Part shown: positions 1 through 7,121 of the stretch, in pieces | Position numbering within the stretch: the stretch's first letter is position 1 | Layout of the letters: every line of letters starts with the position of its first letter | NCBI GenBank assembly: GCA_024278755.1 | Contig: JAJRSO010000050.1 | Span: 27,536 to 91,535 of the forward strand | Length of the DNA: 64,000 nt | Direction of reading: 5' to 3' | From: Calditrichota bacterium | GTDB taxonomy: Bacteria > Calditrichota > Calditrichia > Calditrichales > Calditrichaceae | Notes under the pieces: model-generated | The model's database searches: none | Told to the model about the DNA's origin: nothing | Seen by the model: only the letters and a program-made list of their open reading frames with translations | Position numbers and translations under genes: made by a program

Positions 1-313
1 ATTCTTCAATAATCGGCAAATAATAGTAGGCATACGGCGTATGATGAAACATATGGCGGATGGTATGCAGGTGTTTTTTTGACCAGTGGCTGTTGGGGTC
101 AAAGACCTTTTTACTAAGCGGACGTTTGGGGCTGCCGTGTTTTACCGGCAGGCGCAGGGCCGGTTGACTGATCTGCAAACGGGCGGAGACGGTAGCGGGC
201 GATCGCTTTATATATTGAAAGTGATCGGTCAGGATAAGTATATCGCTTTGAACTGCATTCCAGAAAAAATCCAGGGATGGAAAATAGGCGGGCTGCTGTG
301 TGCTTAATATCAT
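1..313 (-). CDS. WbqC-like family protein, truncated by window edge
   Basis: Reading the minus strand from an ATG at 313 down to base 1 gives an uninterrupted frame of about 104 codons, with the 3' end beyond the window. The start reads MILSTQQPAYFPSLDFF, followed by a QSDILILTDHFQYIKR segment and later SHWSKKHLHTIRHMF. The QQPxYFPxLxFF opening and the 'SDxxxxxDxxQ' stretch are typical of WbqC-like proteins, which sit in O-antigen and exopolysaccharide loci; their biochemical role is poorly defined. The gene runs divergently from rplM. A 73-codon plus-strand frame over the same bases (86-307) is only its antisense shadow. Identity is good at family level. Confidence 0.72.
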   Translation of the reverse strand, partial: MILSTQQPAYFPSLDFFWNAVQSDILILTDHFQYIKRSPATVSARLQISQPALRLPVKHGSPKRPLSKKVFDPNSHWSKKHLHTIRHMFHHTPYAYYYLPIIEE

Positions 314-424
314 TTCAATACGATCTCTGTTTAAATCTCTTTTTGTGTAAAAGAGAAAATTACTTAAAATACCCGGAAAAGAAAAATAAAATACAAAAAT
401 ACGGCAAACATATTAAAATTAAAT

Positions 425-453
425 TTGACTACCGAAAGAAGCTTTTTTAAATT
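425..453 (+). promoter_or_regulatory. Candidate promoter for the rplM operon
   Basis: In the 182-base divergent spacer, TTGACT (425-430) is followed after 17 bases by TAAATT (448-453), a fair match to a sigma-70-type -35/-10 pair. It lies about 40 bases before the rplM start. This is a consensus match only, in an AT-rich spacer, so the call is weak. Confidence 0.3.
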
Positions 454-495
454 CAATGCTCGTTTTTATACAGTTTAGCACCCAGGAGGTTGGAT

Positions 496-936
496 TTGAA
501 AACATATATTGCGCGTGAAAAGGAAGTAGCCGATTCAAAGCGCTGGTATATCGTAGATGCAGAAAATATGGTTCTTGGACGAATGGCCGCAAAAATTGCC
601 CACGTCTTAAGAGGAAAGCATAAACCAATTTATTCTCCGCATCAGGATGTTGGTGATTTTATCGTAGTTGTGAATGCAGAAAAAATTAAATTAACCGGAA
701 AAAAGATGGATCAAAAATCATATTTTCGTCATTCCGGTTATATTGGCGGTGTTACAAATACGCCTGTCGCTCTTATGCTCCAGACACACCCGGAACGTGT
801 TGTGGAATATGCCGTAAAAGGCATGCTTCCGAAAAACGCACTGGGCATACAGATGTATAAAAAACTGAAGGTGTATGCCGGTCCGGATCATCCGCACGCC
901 GCGCAGAATCCCCAGGTTTTAGACCTAACGAAGTAA
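496..936 (+). CDS. rplM: 50S ribosomal protein L13
   Basis: Large-subunit ribosomal protein L13, an early assembly protein binding 23S rRNA. The sequence shows the L13 signature: [52 protein letters not shown], and a C-terminal block with GMLPKNALG and [14 protein letters not shown]. Length (146 aa) is normal. The start is the TTG at 496, which puts an AGGAGGT (484-490) about 5 bases upstream and gives the family-typical MKTY N-terminus; the in-frame TTG at 490 overlaps the ribosome binding site and is unlikely. rpsI follows after 13 bases, the usual L13-S9 pair. Confidence 0.95.
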   Translation: MKTYIAREKEVADSKRWYIVDAENMVLGRMAAKIAHVLRGKHKPIYSPHQDVGDFIVVVNAEKIKLTGKKMDQKSYFRHSGYIGGVTNTPVALMLQTHPERVVEYAVKGMLPKNALGIQMYKKLKVYAGPDHPHAAQNPQVLDLTK

Positions 937-949
937 TCAGGAGTTTTCA

Positions 950-1339
950 ATGGAAGTCTATGTTTCAGTAGGAAGGCGTAAAGGCGCTGTTGCCCGAGTG
1001 CGCATGACCCCGGGTAGCGGGAAAATTGTTATTAATGGTAAAGATGGATTGCTTGAATATTTTAAACGCGAAACTTTAAAGATGGATATCGAACAGCCTT
1101 TAACGTTAACCGAAAATTTAGATAAATACGATTTTAACGTCCGTGTGAACGGCGGCGGATTAAGCGGGCAGGCCGGTGCGCTTCGTCTCGGTATTGCGCG
1201 CGCCCTTTTGGCTTTTAGCGAAGACTATCGCCAGACGCTGCGTCAGGGCGGTTTCCTTACCCGTGACCCGCGCGAGAAAGAACGTAAAAAATACGGATTG
1301 GCCAAGGCCAGAAAACGTTTCCAGTTTTCAAAGCGTTAA
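950..1339 (+). CDS. rpsI: 30S ribosomal protein S9
   Basis: Small-subunit ribosomal protein S9. Family landmarks are [26 protein letters not shown] near the N-terminus, [21 protein letters not shown] in the middle, and the C-terminal tail [11 protein letters not shown], whose last residues reach toward the P-site tRNA in known ribosomes. The 129-residue length is standard. An AGGAG precedes the ATG at 950. Co-transcribed with rplM; a hairpin with a T-run just after the stop probably separates this pair from rpsB. Confidence 0.95.
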   Translation: MEVYVSVGRRKGAVARVRMTPGSGKIVINGKDGLLEYFKRETLKMDIEQPLTLTENLDKYDFNVRVNGGGLSGQAGALRLGIARALLAFSEDYRQTLRQGGFLTRDPREKERKKYGLAKARKRFQFSKR

Positions 1340-1347
1340 TATGTATC

Positions 1348-1374
1348 AAAGCCAGAAAATATCTGGCTTTTTTC
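1348..1374 (+). terminator. Intrinsic terminator after rpsI
   Basis: A 9-bp perfect stem AAAGCCAGA (1348-1356) / TCTGGCTTT (1362-1370) with a 5-base loop runs directly into a T-rich tract, 8 bases after the rpsI stop. The stem is moderately GC-rich, so termination may be partial. Confidence 0.65.
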
Positions 1375-1404
1375 TTGTAATTAAATAACACACATCAGCT
1401 TTTT

Positions 1405-1485
1405 ATTCTCCGGGTGTCCCGTGAAAACGGGATTGGAAGAATGGCAGGGCTGGTGGAGGATTAACCCAAACCACAGGAGTATTTT
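1405..1485 (+). promoter_or_regulatory. Probable structured rpsB (S2) leader
   Basis: The 146-base rpsI-rpsB gap contains a stem TCCCGT (1417-1422) / ACGGGA (1427-1432) closed by a GAAA tetraloop. Outer segments can also pair: GGGT 1412-1415 with ACCC 1464-1467, and TTCTCC near 1406 with GGAGGA near 1456. The segment ends with ACCCAAACCACAGGAG just before the rpsB ATG. A conserved leader with AACCCAAACC-like sequence next to the Shine-Dalgarno is known for S2 autoregulation in several phyla. The structure was derived by eye; the autoregulatory role is inferred. Confidence 0.4.
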
Positions 1486-2286
1486 ATGTCCTCAGTCTCT
1501 CTCGAAGAACTGCTGGCGGCCGGCGCCCATTTCGGTCACCTGACCCGCCGCTGGAATCCCAAAATGAAACGTTATATTTTCATGCAGAAAAACGGGATCC
1601 ATATTATCGATTTAAAGAAAACACAAACCGCGCTTGATGTCGCGTTAAATGCTATCCAACGCATTGTAGGCGAAGGGTATGATGTGTTGTTTGTCGGCAC
1701 CAAGTTGCAGGCAAAAGAAATTATCGCCTCCGAAGCCAAACGCAGCGGACAATTTTTCGTATCGCACCGCTGGCTGGGCGGAATGCTGACCAACTTCAGC
1801 ACCATCAAAAAATCTATTAAACATTATAAAAATCTGGAAAAAATGAGTACCGACGGTACGTATGAAAAAATTTCCAAAAAAGAGCGTCTGACCATCGACC
1901 GTGAAAAAGAAAAACTGTTTCAGGTTTTGGGCGGAATCGAAGAAATGAGACGTTTGCCGGGCGTGGTTTTTGTGGTGGATATTAAAAAAGAGCACATTGC
2001 CGTTAAAGAAGCGCATAAAATGAACATTCCGGTTATTGCCATGGTCGATACCAATGTGGATCCGACCGAAGTAGAATATCCGATTCCTGCAAATGACGAC
2101 GCCGCCAAAAGCATCAGTTTAATTACCTCATAAATAGCGGATGCGGTGATGCAGGCTAAACAAAAATCAAATGAGAAAAAAGCATTGGAAGACGCGGCCA
2201 AGGCGGAAAAAGAAAAAGATCAGCCGGTAAAAGCGGCGCCCAAAGCAAAGAAAGAAATAAAACCAAGATCGAAAAAGGAGTCGTAA
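1486..2286 (+). CDS. rpsB: 30S ribosomal protein S2, with in-frame TAA near the 3' end
   Basis: Ribosomal protein S2. The sequence has [41 protein letters not shown], the [17 protein letters not shown] block, [20 protein letters not shown] and [17 protein letters not shown]. The frame meets a TAA at 2131-2133, directly after LITS. The same frame then continues [18 protein letters not shown] and a Lys/Glu/Ala-rich tail to a second TAA at 2284-2286, 2 bases before tsf. IADAV is the normal continuation of the last S2 helix, so the first stop interrupts the family sequence. Either one base is wrong in this sequence or the protein really ends at 215 aa. An ACAGGAG precedes the ATG. Confidence 0.9.
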
Positions 2287-2288
2287 GA

Positions 2289-2885
2289 ATGGCTAACATT
2301 ACTGCAGCAATGGTAAAAGAGCTGCGCGATAAAACCGGCGTTGGTATGATGGATTGTAAAAAAGCGCTGAATGAAACAGATGGGGATTTTGATAAAGCCT
2401 TGGATGTTCTGCGGAAAAAAGGGATTGCTAAGGCAGCCAAACGTGCGGACCGTCAGGCAAACGAAGGCGTTGTCGCCTCCTATATTCATCCCGGGAGCAA
2501 TCTCGGTGTTTTGGTTGAAGTAAACTGCGAAACAGATTTTGTAGCCAATACCGACGGATTTAAAGAATTTGCCAAAAATGTGGCCATGCATATTGCCGCG
2601 TCAAATCCCAGCGCAGTTGACCGGGATCAGGTAAATAAAAATGAAGTTGATAAAGAATTGGAGATTTTAAAAGCACAGGCGCTGGAATCCGGCAAACCGG
2701 AACATATTGTCGATAAAATTGTTCAGGGACGTCTCGAAAAATTCTATTCGGAAGTTGTCCTGTTAGAACAGCCCTATGTAAAAGATCCGGATAAAACCAT
2801 TAAGGATCTGCTTACCGAAACGATTTCGAAGGTTGGAGAAAACGTAGCGATTAAACGTTTTGCCCGTTTTCAAATCGGAGGATAA
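2289..2885 (+). CDS. tsf: Elongation factor Ts
   Basis: Guanine-nucleotide exchange factor for EF-Tu. The N-terminal UBA-like module (ITAAMVKELRDKTGVGMMDCKKALNETDGDFDKALDVLRKKG) and the core TDFVANTDGFKEFA are diagnostic. At 198 aa it is the short EF-Ts type with a single core subdomain, shorter than the approximately 280-residue E. coli protein. It starts 2 bases after the distal rpsB stop and ends 2 bases before pyrH, so it is in the same operon. Confidence 0.95.
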   Translation: MANITAAMVKELRDKTGVGMMDCKKALNETDGDFDKALDVLRKKGIAKAAKRADRQANEGVVASYIHPGSNLGVLVEVNCETDFVANTDGFKEFAKNVAMHIAASNPSAVDRDQVNKNEVDKELEILKAQALESGKPEHIVDKIVQGRLEKFYSEVVLLEQPYVKDPDKTIKDLLTETISKVGENVAIKRFARFQIGG

Positions 2886-2887
2886 AA

Positions 2888-3610
2888 ATGAATAATCAGA
2901 ACCCCGGATTCAAACGCATCCTGCTAAAATTAAGCGGAGAGTCGCTGGCGGGAAAAGACAAAACGGGTATTTCGCCCGAAATACTAAAATATTTTGTCGC
3001 CGAAGTTGAAAAAGCATACGAACTGGGCGTTCAGATTGGAATTGTAATCGGAGGAGGAAATATCTTTCGCGGAATCTCCTCCGGTGCTGTTCATATGGAT
3101 CGCACCACGGCCGACCATATGGGCATGCTTGCCACCGTAATTAACTCTCTTGCCCTAAAGGATGCGCTTGTAAGCCGCGGGCTTCCGGCCGTTGTACTCT
3201 CTGCTGTGCGCACCGATGGGATTACCGAATTCTACTCCATTCGTAAGGCCCGAAACTTTTTAGAAGAAAAACATATTGTTATAGTTGCCGGAGGAACAGG
3301 AAATCCGTATTTTACTACCGATACGGCAGCCGTTCTGCGGGCGATTGAAATTCGGGCAGATGCGGTTTTAAAAGGAACGCGCGTTGACGGCGTTTATAAT
3401 GCGGATCCGGAAAAAGTGGAAGACGCCTTTCGTTTTGACGAATTAACCTATATGGAAGTGGTTAAAAAAGAACTTAAAGTAATGGATACAACCGCCATCA
3501 CGCTTTCCATGGAAAATAATTTACCGATAATCGTATTTAATTTTGATAAAGCGGATAATCTGCAAAGAATAGTTAAAGGTGATTCGATAGGAACAATCGT
3601 ACGGAGGTGA
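2888..3610 (+). CDS. pyrH: UMP kinase
   Basis: Bacterial UMP kinase of the amino-acid-kinase fold, converting UMP to UDP with ATP in pyrimidine nucleotide synthesis. Visible motifs are KRILLKLSGESLAG (N-terminal Gly-rich site), VIGGGNIFRG, DRTTADHMGMLATVINSLAL, GGTGNPYFTTDTAAVLRA and ADAVLKGTRVDGVYNADP. Length 240 aa is normal. The position between tsf and frr is the conserved bacterial order, and the stop lies within the ribosome binding site region of frr. Confidence 0.95.
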   Translation: MNNQNPGFKRILLKLSGESLAGKDKTGISPEILKYFVAEVEKAYELGVQIGIVIGGGNIFRGISSGAVHMDRTTADHMGMLATVINSLALKDALVSRGLPAVVLSAVRTDGITEFYSIRKARNFLEEKHIVIVAGGTGNPYFTTDTAAVLRAIEIRADAVLKGTRVDGVYNADPEKVEDAFRFDELTYMEVVKKELKVMDTTAITLSMENNLPIIVFNFDKADNLQRIVKGDSIGTIVRR

Positions 3611-3613
3611 AGT

Positions 3614-4173
3614 ATGCCGGTTAAAGAAATTATTAAAGACGCAAAGCACCGTATGGAAAAAACGGTTGAAAATTTAGTCAACGAATTAACAAAAATTCGT
3701 ACAGGCCGAGCCAATCCCTCTCTGCTCGACAGTGTAAAAGTGGATTATTACGGTCAGGCAGTTCCGCTCAATCAAGCGGCAAATATCAGTGTTCCCGAAC
3801 CCCGCCTCATTGCTATTCAGCCTTGGGAAAAAAATATGCTCGCCGAAATTGAACGGGCAATTTTAAAAGCGGATTTAGGATTAAATCCCTCCAATGACGG
3901 TTCTATGATTCGTGTTCCCATACCGCAACTAGCGAAGAACGCCGTAAGGACTTGGTGAAGCTGGTGCATAAATATGGCGAAGACGGAAAAATAGCCATTC
4001 GCAATATCCGCCGGGACGCCAATGACCATCTTAAAAAAATGGAAAAGAATCACGAAATTTCCGAAGACGAACTAAGTGTGGAACTGGATACGATTCAGGA
4101 AACGACCGATGCGCATATAAAAAGCATTGATGAAATACTGGAAAAGAAAGAAAAAGAAGTGTTGGAAGTATAA
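3614..4173 (+). CDS. frr: Ribosome recycling factor, frameshifted
   Basis: Ribosome recycling factor, which splits post-termination ribosomes with EF-G. The first frame (from ATG 3614, preceded by GGAGGTGA) encodes [27 protein letters not shown] through [10 protein letters not shown] and then runs into an unrelated tail and a stop at 3958. The next frame continues the family sequence as [31 protein letters not shown] through to 4173. RRF normally reads PxLTEERRKxLVK here, so one base is missing at about 3931-3933. Repaired, the protein is about 186 aa, the usual size. The gene is essential, so a sequencing or assembly error is likelier than a real null. Confidence 0.9.
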
Positions 4174-4199
4174 GAGATTGTTTGAGAATTTTTTTCGTG

Positions 4200-4228
4200 G
4201 GGGGAGCGCTTTGCTCCCCTTTTTTTTT
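4200..4228 (+). terminator. Strong intrinsic terminator after frr
   Basis: Perfect stem GGGGAGC (4201-4207) / GCTCCCC (4213-4219), 5-base loop, followed by nine T residues. It closes the translation operon 27 bases after frr. Confidence 0.9.
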
Positions 4229-4472
4229 AAGCGCTAATCTCCATTCAAGTTTATAAAAAAAGCATCGAAAATGGAATAAATTAAAGTTATATACACTTTA
4301 TATATAGAATGTATTAAAATAACACATCTTTAATTATTGATGCTGTATTTTGATATTCAGCACAGCTTTTTCGAACGGAAAATGTAAGCTTAAAGTTTTT
4401 GCTGTAACTGCGTGTAAATTAAAGAAAAAAGTATTTTTTTAAGAGTGAGATAAAAGGACTTTTCCCAAGTTT
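4229..4472 (+). promoter_or_regulatory. AT-rich spacer before the EPS operon
   Basis: This 244-base gene-free stretch lies between the frr terminator and the first EPS gene, so the EPS promoter should be here. It is very AT-rich (a TATATACACTTTATATATAG tract near 4290-4310) and holds a small dyad GCTGTATTTTGATATTCAGC near 4340-4360. No convincing -35/-10 pair can be singled out by eye. A possible ribosome binding site AAAAGGA (4452-4458) precedes the next ATG at rather long spacing. Confidence 0.3.
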
Positions 4473-5435
4473 ATGACACAAGTAAAATTTACAAATGTCC
4501 TTATTGTCGGTTGGAATATTGAAGCGGCAAACCTGTTTGACCGGATAATAAGCGCTCCGGCGCTGGGTTATAATATTCGCGGATTTATAAAACCTTCCGG
4601 CGTTGCGGAAAAGGTCTACTATAAGAATGTTCCTGTTTTGGGCGGAACGGAAGACCTCGTTAAGGTCGTGGAAAGTTATAATATCAATGAAGTACTGATT
4701 GTTCTCTCGCCGCAGGAAAAACAATATCTTTCTGAAATTATTGATACCTGTACAAAAAATGCAATTATTTACCGAATTGTTGCCGATACATACGACGCCG
4801 GTTACGAACATGTAATCCGTCATGTAATTCGCGATGTATGGCGCCCCGGCGAATTCGGAATAAGACGTATCTTTGATTTTCTGGGCTCATTGTTTCTGCT
4901 TATTTTACTTTTCCCGTTATTTATTGTTGTGGCAATTGCCATCAAGCTGGAATCGGAAGGTCCCATCTTTTATTCGCAGCAGCGCTATGGAAAGGACGGC
5001 GCTATCTTTGCCGTTCATAAATTTCGTTCGATGGTTCAGGATGCAGAGACAAAATCGGGGCCGGTCTGGGCGGTTAAACAAGACCCCCGTATTACACGGT
5101 TCGGAATGTTTATGCGTAAAACCCGAATTGATGAATTACCCCAGTTAATGAATGTACTCAAAGGCGATATGAGTTTTATCGGACCAAGACCGGAGCGGCC
5201 TTTCTTTGCCGATTCGTTTAAGAAACAAATTCCGTTTTATATGAACAGGCTGCAAACCAAACCCGGCATTACCGGGCTGGCCCAGGTAACGGTTGGGTAC
5301 GACGAAACGATTGAAGATGTAAAAGAAAAAGTTGCCAGAGATATTGAGTATATAGAAAATTTAAAATCCTGGAAAATGAATCTTAAAATCCTTTGGAAAA
5401 CTTTTTTTGTTGTGATTTTCGGCGAAGGTCAATAA
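4473..5435 (+). CDS. Undecaprenyl-phosphate sugar-1-phosphate transferase (priming enzyme)
   Basis: Polyprenyl-phosphate glycosyl-1-phosphate transferase that starts EPS repeat-unit synthesis on undecaprenyl phosphate at the inner membrane. Residues 1-120 form a Rossmann-like CoA-binding-type domain (VLIVGWNIEAANLFDRI). At about 130-155 there is a membrane re-entrant helix (RRIFDFLGSLFLLILLFPLF). The catalytic domain follows with KFRSMVQDAE, RKTRIDELPQLMNVLKGDMS and FIGPRPERP. At 320 aa it is shorter than WbaP/WcaJ-type enzymes (about 460 aa) because the usual N-terminal four-helix membrane bundle is absent; an in-frame stop lies just upstream (4446-4448), so no longer start exists. First gene of the EPS locus. 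Confidence 0.88.
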   Translation: MTQVKFTNVLIVGWNIEAANLFDRIISAPALGYNIRGFIKPSGVAEKVYYKNVPVLGGTEDLVKVVESYNINEVLIVLSPQEKQYLSEIIDTCTKNAIIYRIVADTYDAGYEHVIRHVIRDVWRPGEFGIRRIFDFLGSLFLLILLFPLFIVVAIAIKLESEGPIFYSQQRYGKDGAIFAVHKFRSMVQDAETKSGPVWAVKQDPRITRFGMFMRKTRIDELPQLMNVLKGDMSFIGPRPERPFFADSFKKQIPFYMNRLQTKPGITGLAQVTVGYDETIEDVKEKVARDIEYIENLKSWKMNLKILWKTFFVVIFGEGQ

Positions 5436-5614
5436 CTTAACAAGTTCGGTAAGACCGGCGGGTTTAATAAACTAAAATTTTTTCAGGATATTGGTGATGA
5501 TAACAAAGCGTATCATCTGTATAGAAGAATATGTTAGCGATGAATGATTATTCCCCTGCAGTTAATCAACTGTAATTGACAGGGCGGAGCTTTAATAGCA
5601 GAGGCTGGAGTACC

Positions 5615-6415
5615 ATGGAAGAAATTAAAATTGATTCGAAATTTGCCGATCAAAACGGCGAAATAATGATTGTCGAACTTGGCGGGCATGTGGATCAGTC
5701 GAATAGTTTTCGATTACAGAAGATGTTTGATAATATCATTCAAAGCGGATGCTTTAAAGTTATTGTTGATTTTACAAAATTATACTATATGAGTAGTTCC
5801 GGCTGGGGAATTTTTGTTGGAGAAATTAAACGTTTCCGCGAAAACGGCGGCGATATTAAGCTGGCGGGAATGAATCCGGAAATTAATGAAGTGTATCAGA
5901 TGCTGGAGTTTTACCATATCCTCGAAGATTATCCTACCATAGAAACGGCTGCCGCATCATTTAAAACAAATGCCGAAGAACTTGATCTGGCTAAAGACGA
6001 TTCGCTTGCTATGGAACCGGGTATTTCGAATGAATCCGTTGAAAAGGAATCTTCTACAGAAGAGATAGAATTGTTTGAGCCTTCGAAGGATTCCCCCGAA
6101 AGCAATACGGAAGAAAAAGAAGATACAACAACCGTCGATTTTGAAATGGGAACCGATTTCGGCGCAACGAGTATGACGGAATTTATTCCGCATACGCTTA
6201 AACAAAATGTGAAGCTTGCCGATTTGCCGTTAATGGAAAAAGTAAAACGGGTAGTTGCTCAAAATCCTCTTTTAGGGGTGTTTGGTATCCGGAAGGTATT
6301 GAGACATGAGCAGTTTGGATTTACCAGGGTTGGTTTGTTTCAGCTCATCCGCCTGCTAAAAGAACTGGATTTAAATTCAAAAGATAAAAGGTACCGTTTT
6401 TATCGATCATGTTAG
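5615..6415 (+). CDS. STAS-domain protein (anti-sigma-factor-antagonist-like) with C-terminal extension
   Basis: The N-terminal 110 residues are a STAS domain: GEIMIVELGGHVDQSNSFRLQ, then VIVDFTKLYYMSSSGWGIFVGEIKRF, with serines at the usual phosphorylation loop (MSSSG). An acidic Glu/Ser/Thr-rich linker (about 120-190) follows. The last approximately 60 residues (MEKVKRVVAQNPLLGVFGIRKVL...) look helical and basic and might be a DNA- or protein-binding module; I do not recognise the family. The start at 5615 has GAGGCTGGAG upstream and gives a natural STAS N-terminus; an in-frame start at 5576 lacks such support. Lying between the priming transferase and the export gene, it probably regulates EPS output through a partner-switching system. 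That role is inferred. Confidence 0.75.
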   Translation: MEEIKIDSKFADQNGEIMIVELGGHVDQSNSFRLQKMFDNIIQSGCFKVIVDFTKLYYMSSSGWGIFVGEIKRFRENGGDIKLAGMNPEINEVYQMLEFYHILEDYPTIETAAASFKTNAEELDLAKDDSLAMEPGISNESVEKESSTEEIELFEPSKDSPESNTEEKEDTTTVDFEMGTDFGATSMTEFIPHTLKQNVKLADLPLMEKVKRVVAQNPLLGVFGIRKVLRHEQFGFTRVGLFQLIRLLKELDLNSKDKRYRFYRSC

Positions 6416-6430
6416 AAAGAGAATGATAAG

Positions 6431-7102
6431 ATGACATTTAAAATGAATCGTTTTGTAACCGTATTTCTGGTTTTATCTTTTTTCGGAAATGTACATACGC
6501 TTTTGGCACAAACAAAACAGATACACCCCTTTACTCCGGGGGATGCTATTTCGGTCAGTACATTTCCCGATACAACCTCTTTTTTAAACGGTATTTTCCC
6601 CATTGATCAGGAGGGAATGGCCGAATTTCCTATTGCAGGGAAAGTTAAAATCAGTACCATGACCCAGGATGGGTTAAAAAAGTATTTGTTAAAGGAATTT
6701 AAAGATTACCTCAAATATCCCAATTTATATATCAAACCGTTAGTGCGTATCAGTCTGCTGGGCGGGTTTATGCGACCGGGGCTCTATTATATCGATATAA
6801 AAAACTCATTATGGCAGGCGGTTTATACCGCCGGCGGAACCCTTCTCGAAGAAGGTATTTATGATATGCGTTGGGAGCGCAATGGAAATGAGCAGGCCGG
6901 GAATATTGCCAGCCTGTTCGAAAAAGGAGTTTCTCTGGAAAAAATGGGATTTAAGTCGGGCGATCAAATCTGGACGCCTTCACCCAACCGCCGGACGGTT
7001 TGGGATACAATACGGGATGTAATGCCCATTTTAACATTCACTACATCCATTTGGCTGATGTACAATACCTATCAGAGAGACCTGATTATACTGGGTAGAT
7101 AA
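6431..7102 (+). CDS. Polysaccharide export protein (Wza/SLBB type)
   Basis: Secreted outer-membrane polysaccharide export protein. It has a signal peptide (MNRFVTVFLVLSFFGNVHTLLAQ) and a polysaccharide export domain (IHPFTPGDAISVSTFPD ... FPIDQEGMAEFPIAGKVKISTMTQDGLKKYL), then an SLBB-like segment (RISLLGGFMRPGLYYIDIKNSLWQAVYTAGG). Near the C-terminus a hydrophobic stretch (VMPILTFTTSIWLMYNTY) may be the membrane-spanning helix. At 223 aa it is a short member of the family. Neighbouring Wzz/BY-kinase downstream is the expected partner for envelope-spanning export. Confidence 0.85.
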   Translation: MTFKMNRFVTVFLVLSFFGNVHTLLAQTKQIHPFTPGDAISVSTFPDTTSFLNGIFPIDQEGMAEFPIAGKVKISTMTQDGLKKYLLKEFKDYLKYPNLYIKPLVRISLLGGFMRPGLYYIDIKNSLWQAVYTAGGTLLEEGIYDMRWERNGNEQAGNIASLFEKGVSLEKMGFKSGDQIWTPSPNRRTVWDTIRDVMPILTFTTSIWLMYNTYQRDLIILGR

Positions 7103-7121
7103 TTTAAGAGGATTAATACAT

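Noticed and set aside
86..307. 73-codon plus-strand frame at the left edge
   Set aside because: It is antisense to a clear WbqC-like frame (minus strand, 313 down to 1), and has no recognisable motif.
1405..1485. Cobalamin or other metabolite riboswitch before rpsB
   Set aside because: None of the conserved cobalamin core (GCCACTG and B12-box-like segments) is present; a ribosomal-protein leader fits better.
5436..5534. Extension of the priming transferase past its stop
   Set aside because: About 33 stop-free codons follow in frame, but FGEGQ is a natural family C-terminus and the extension has no recognisable pattern.
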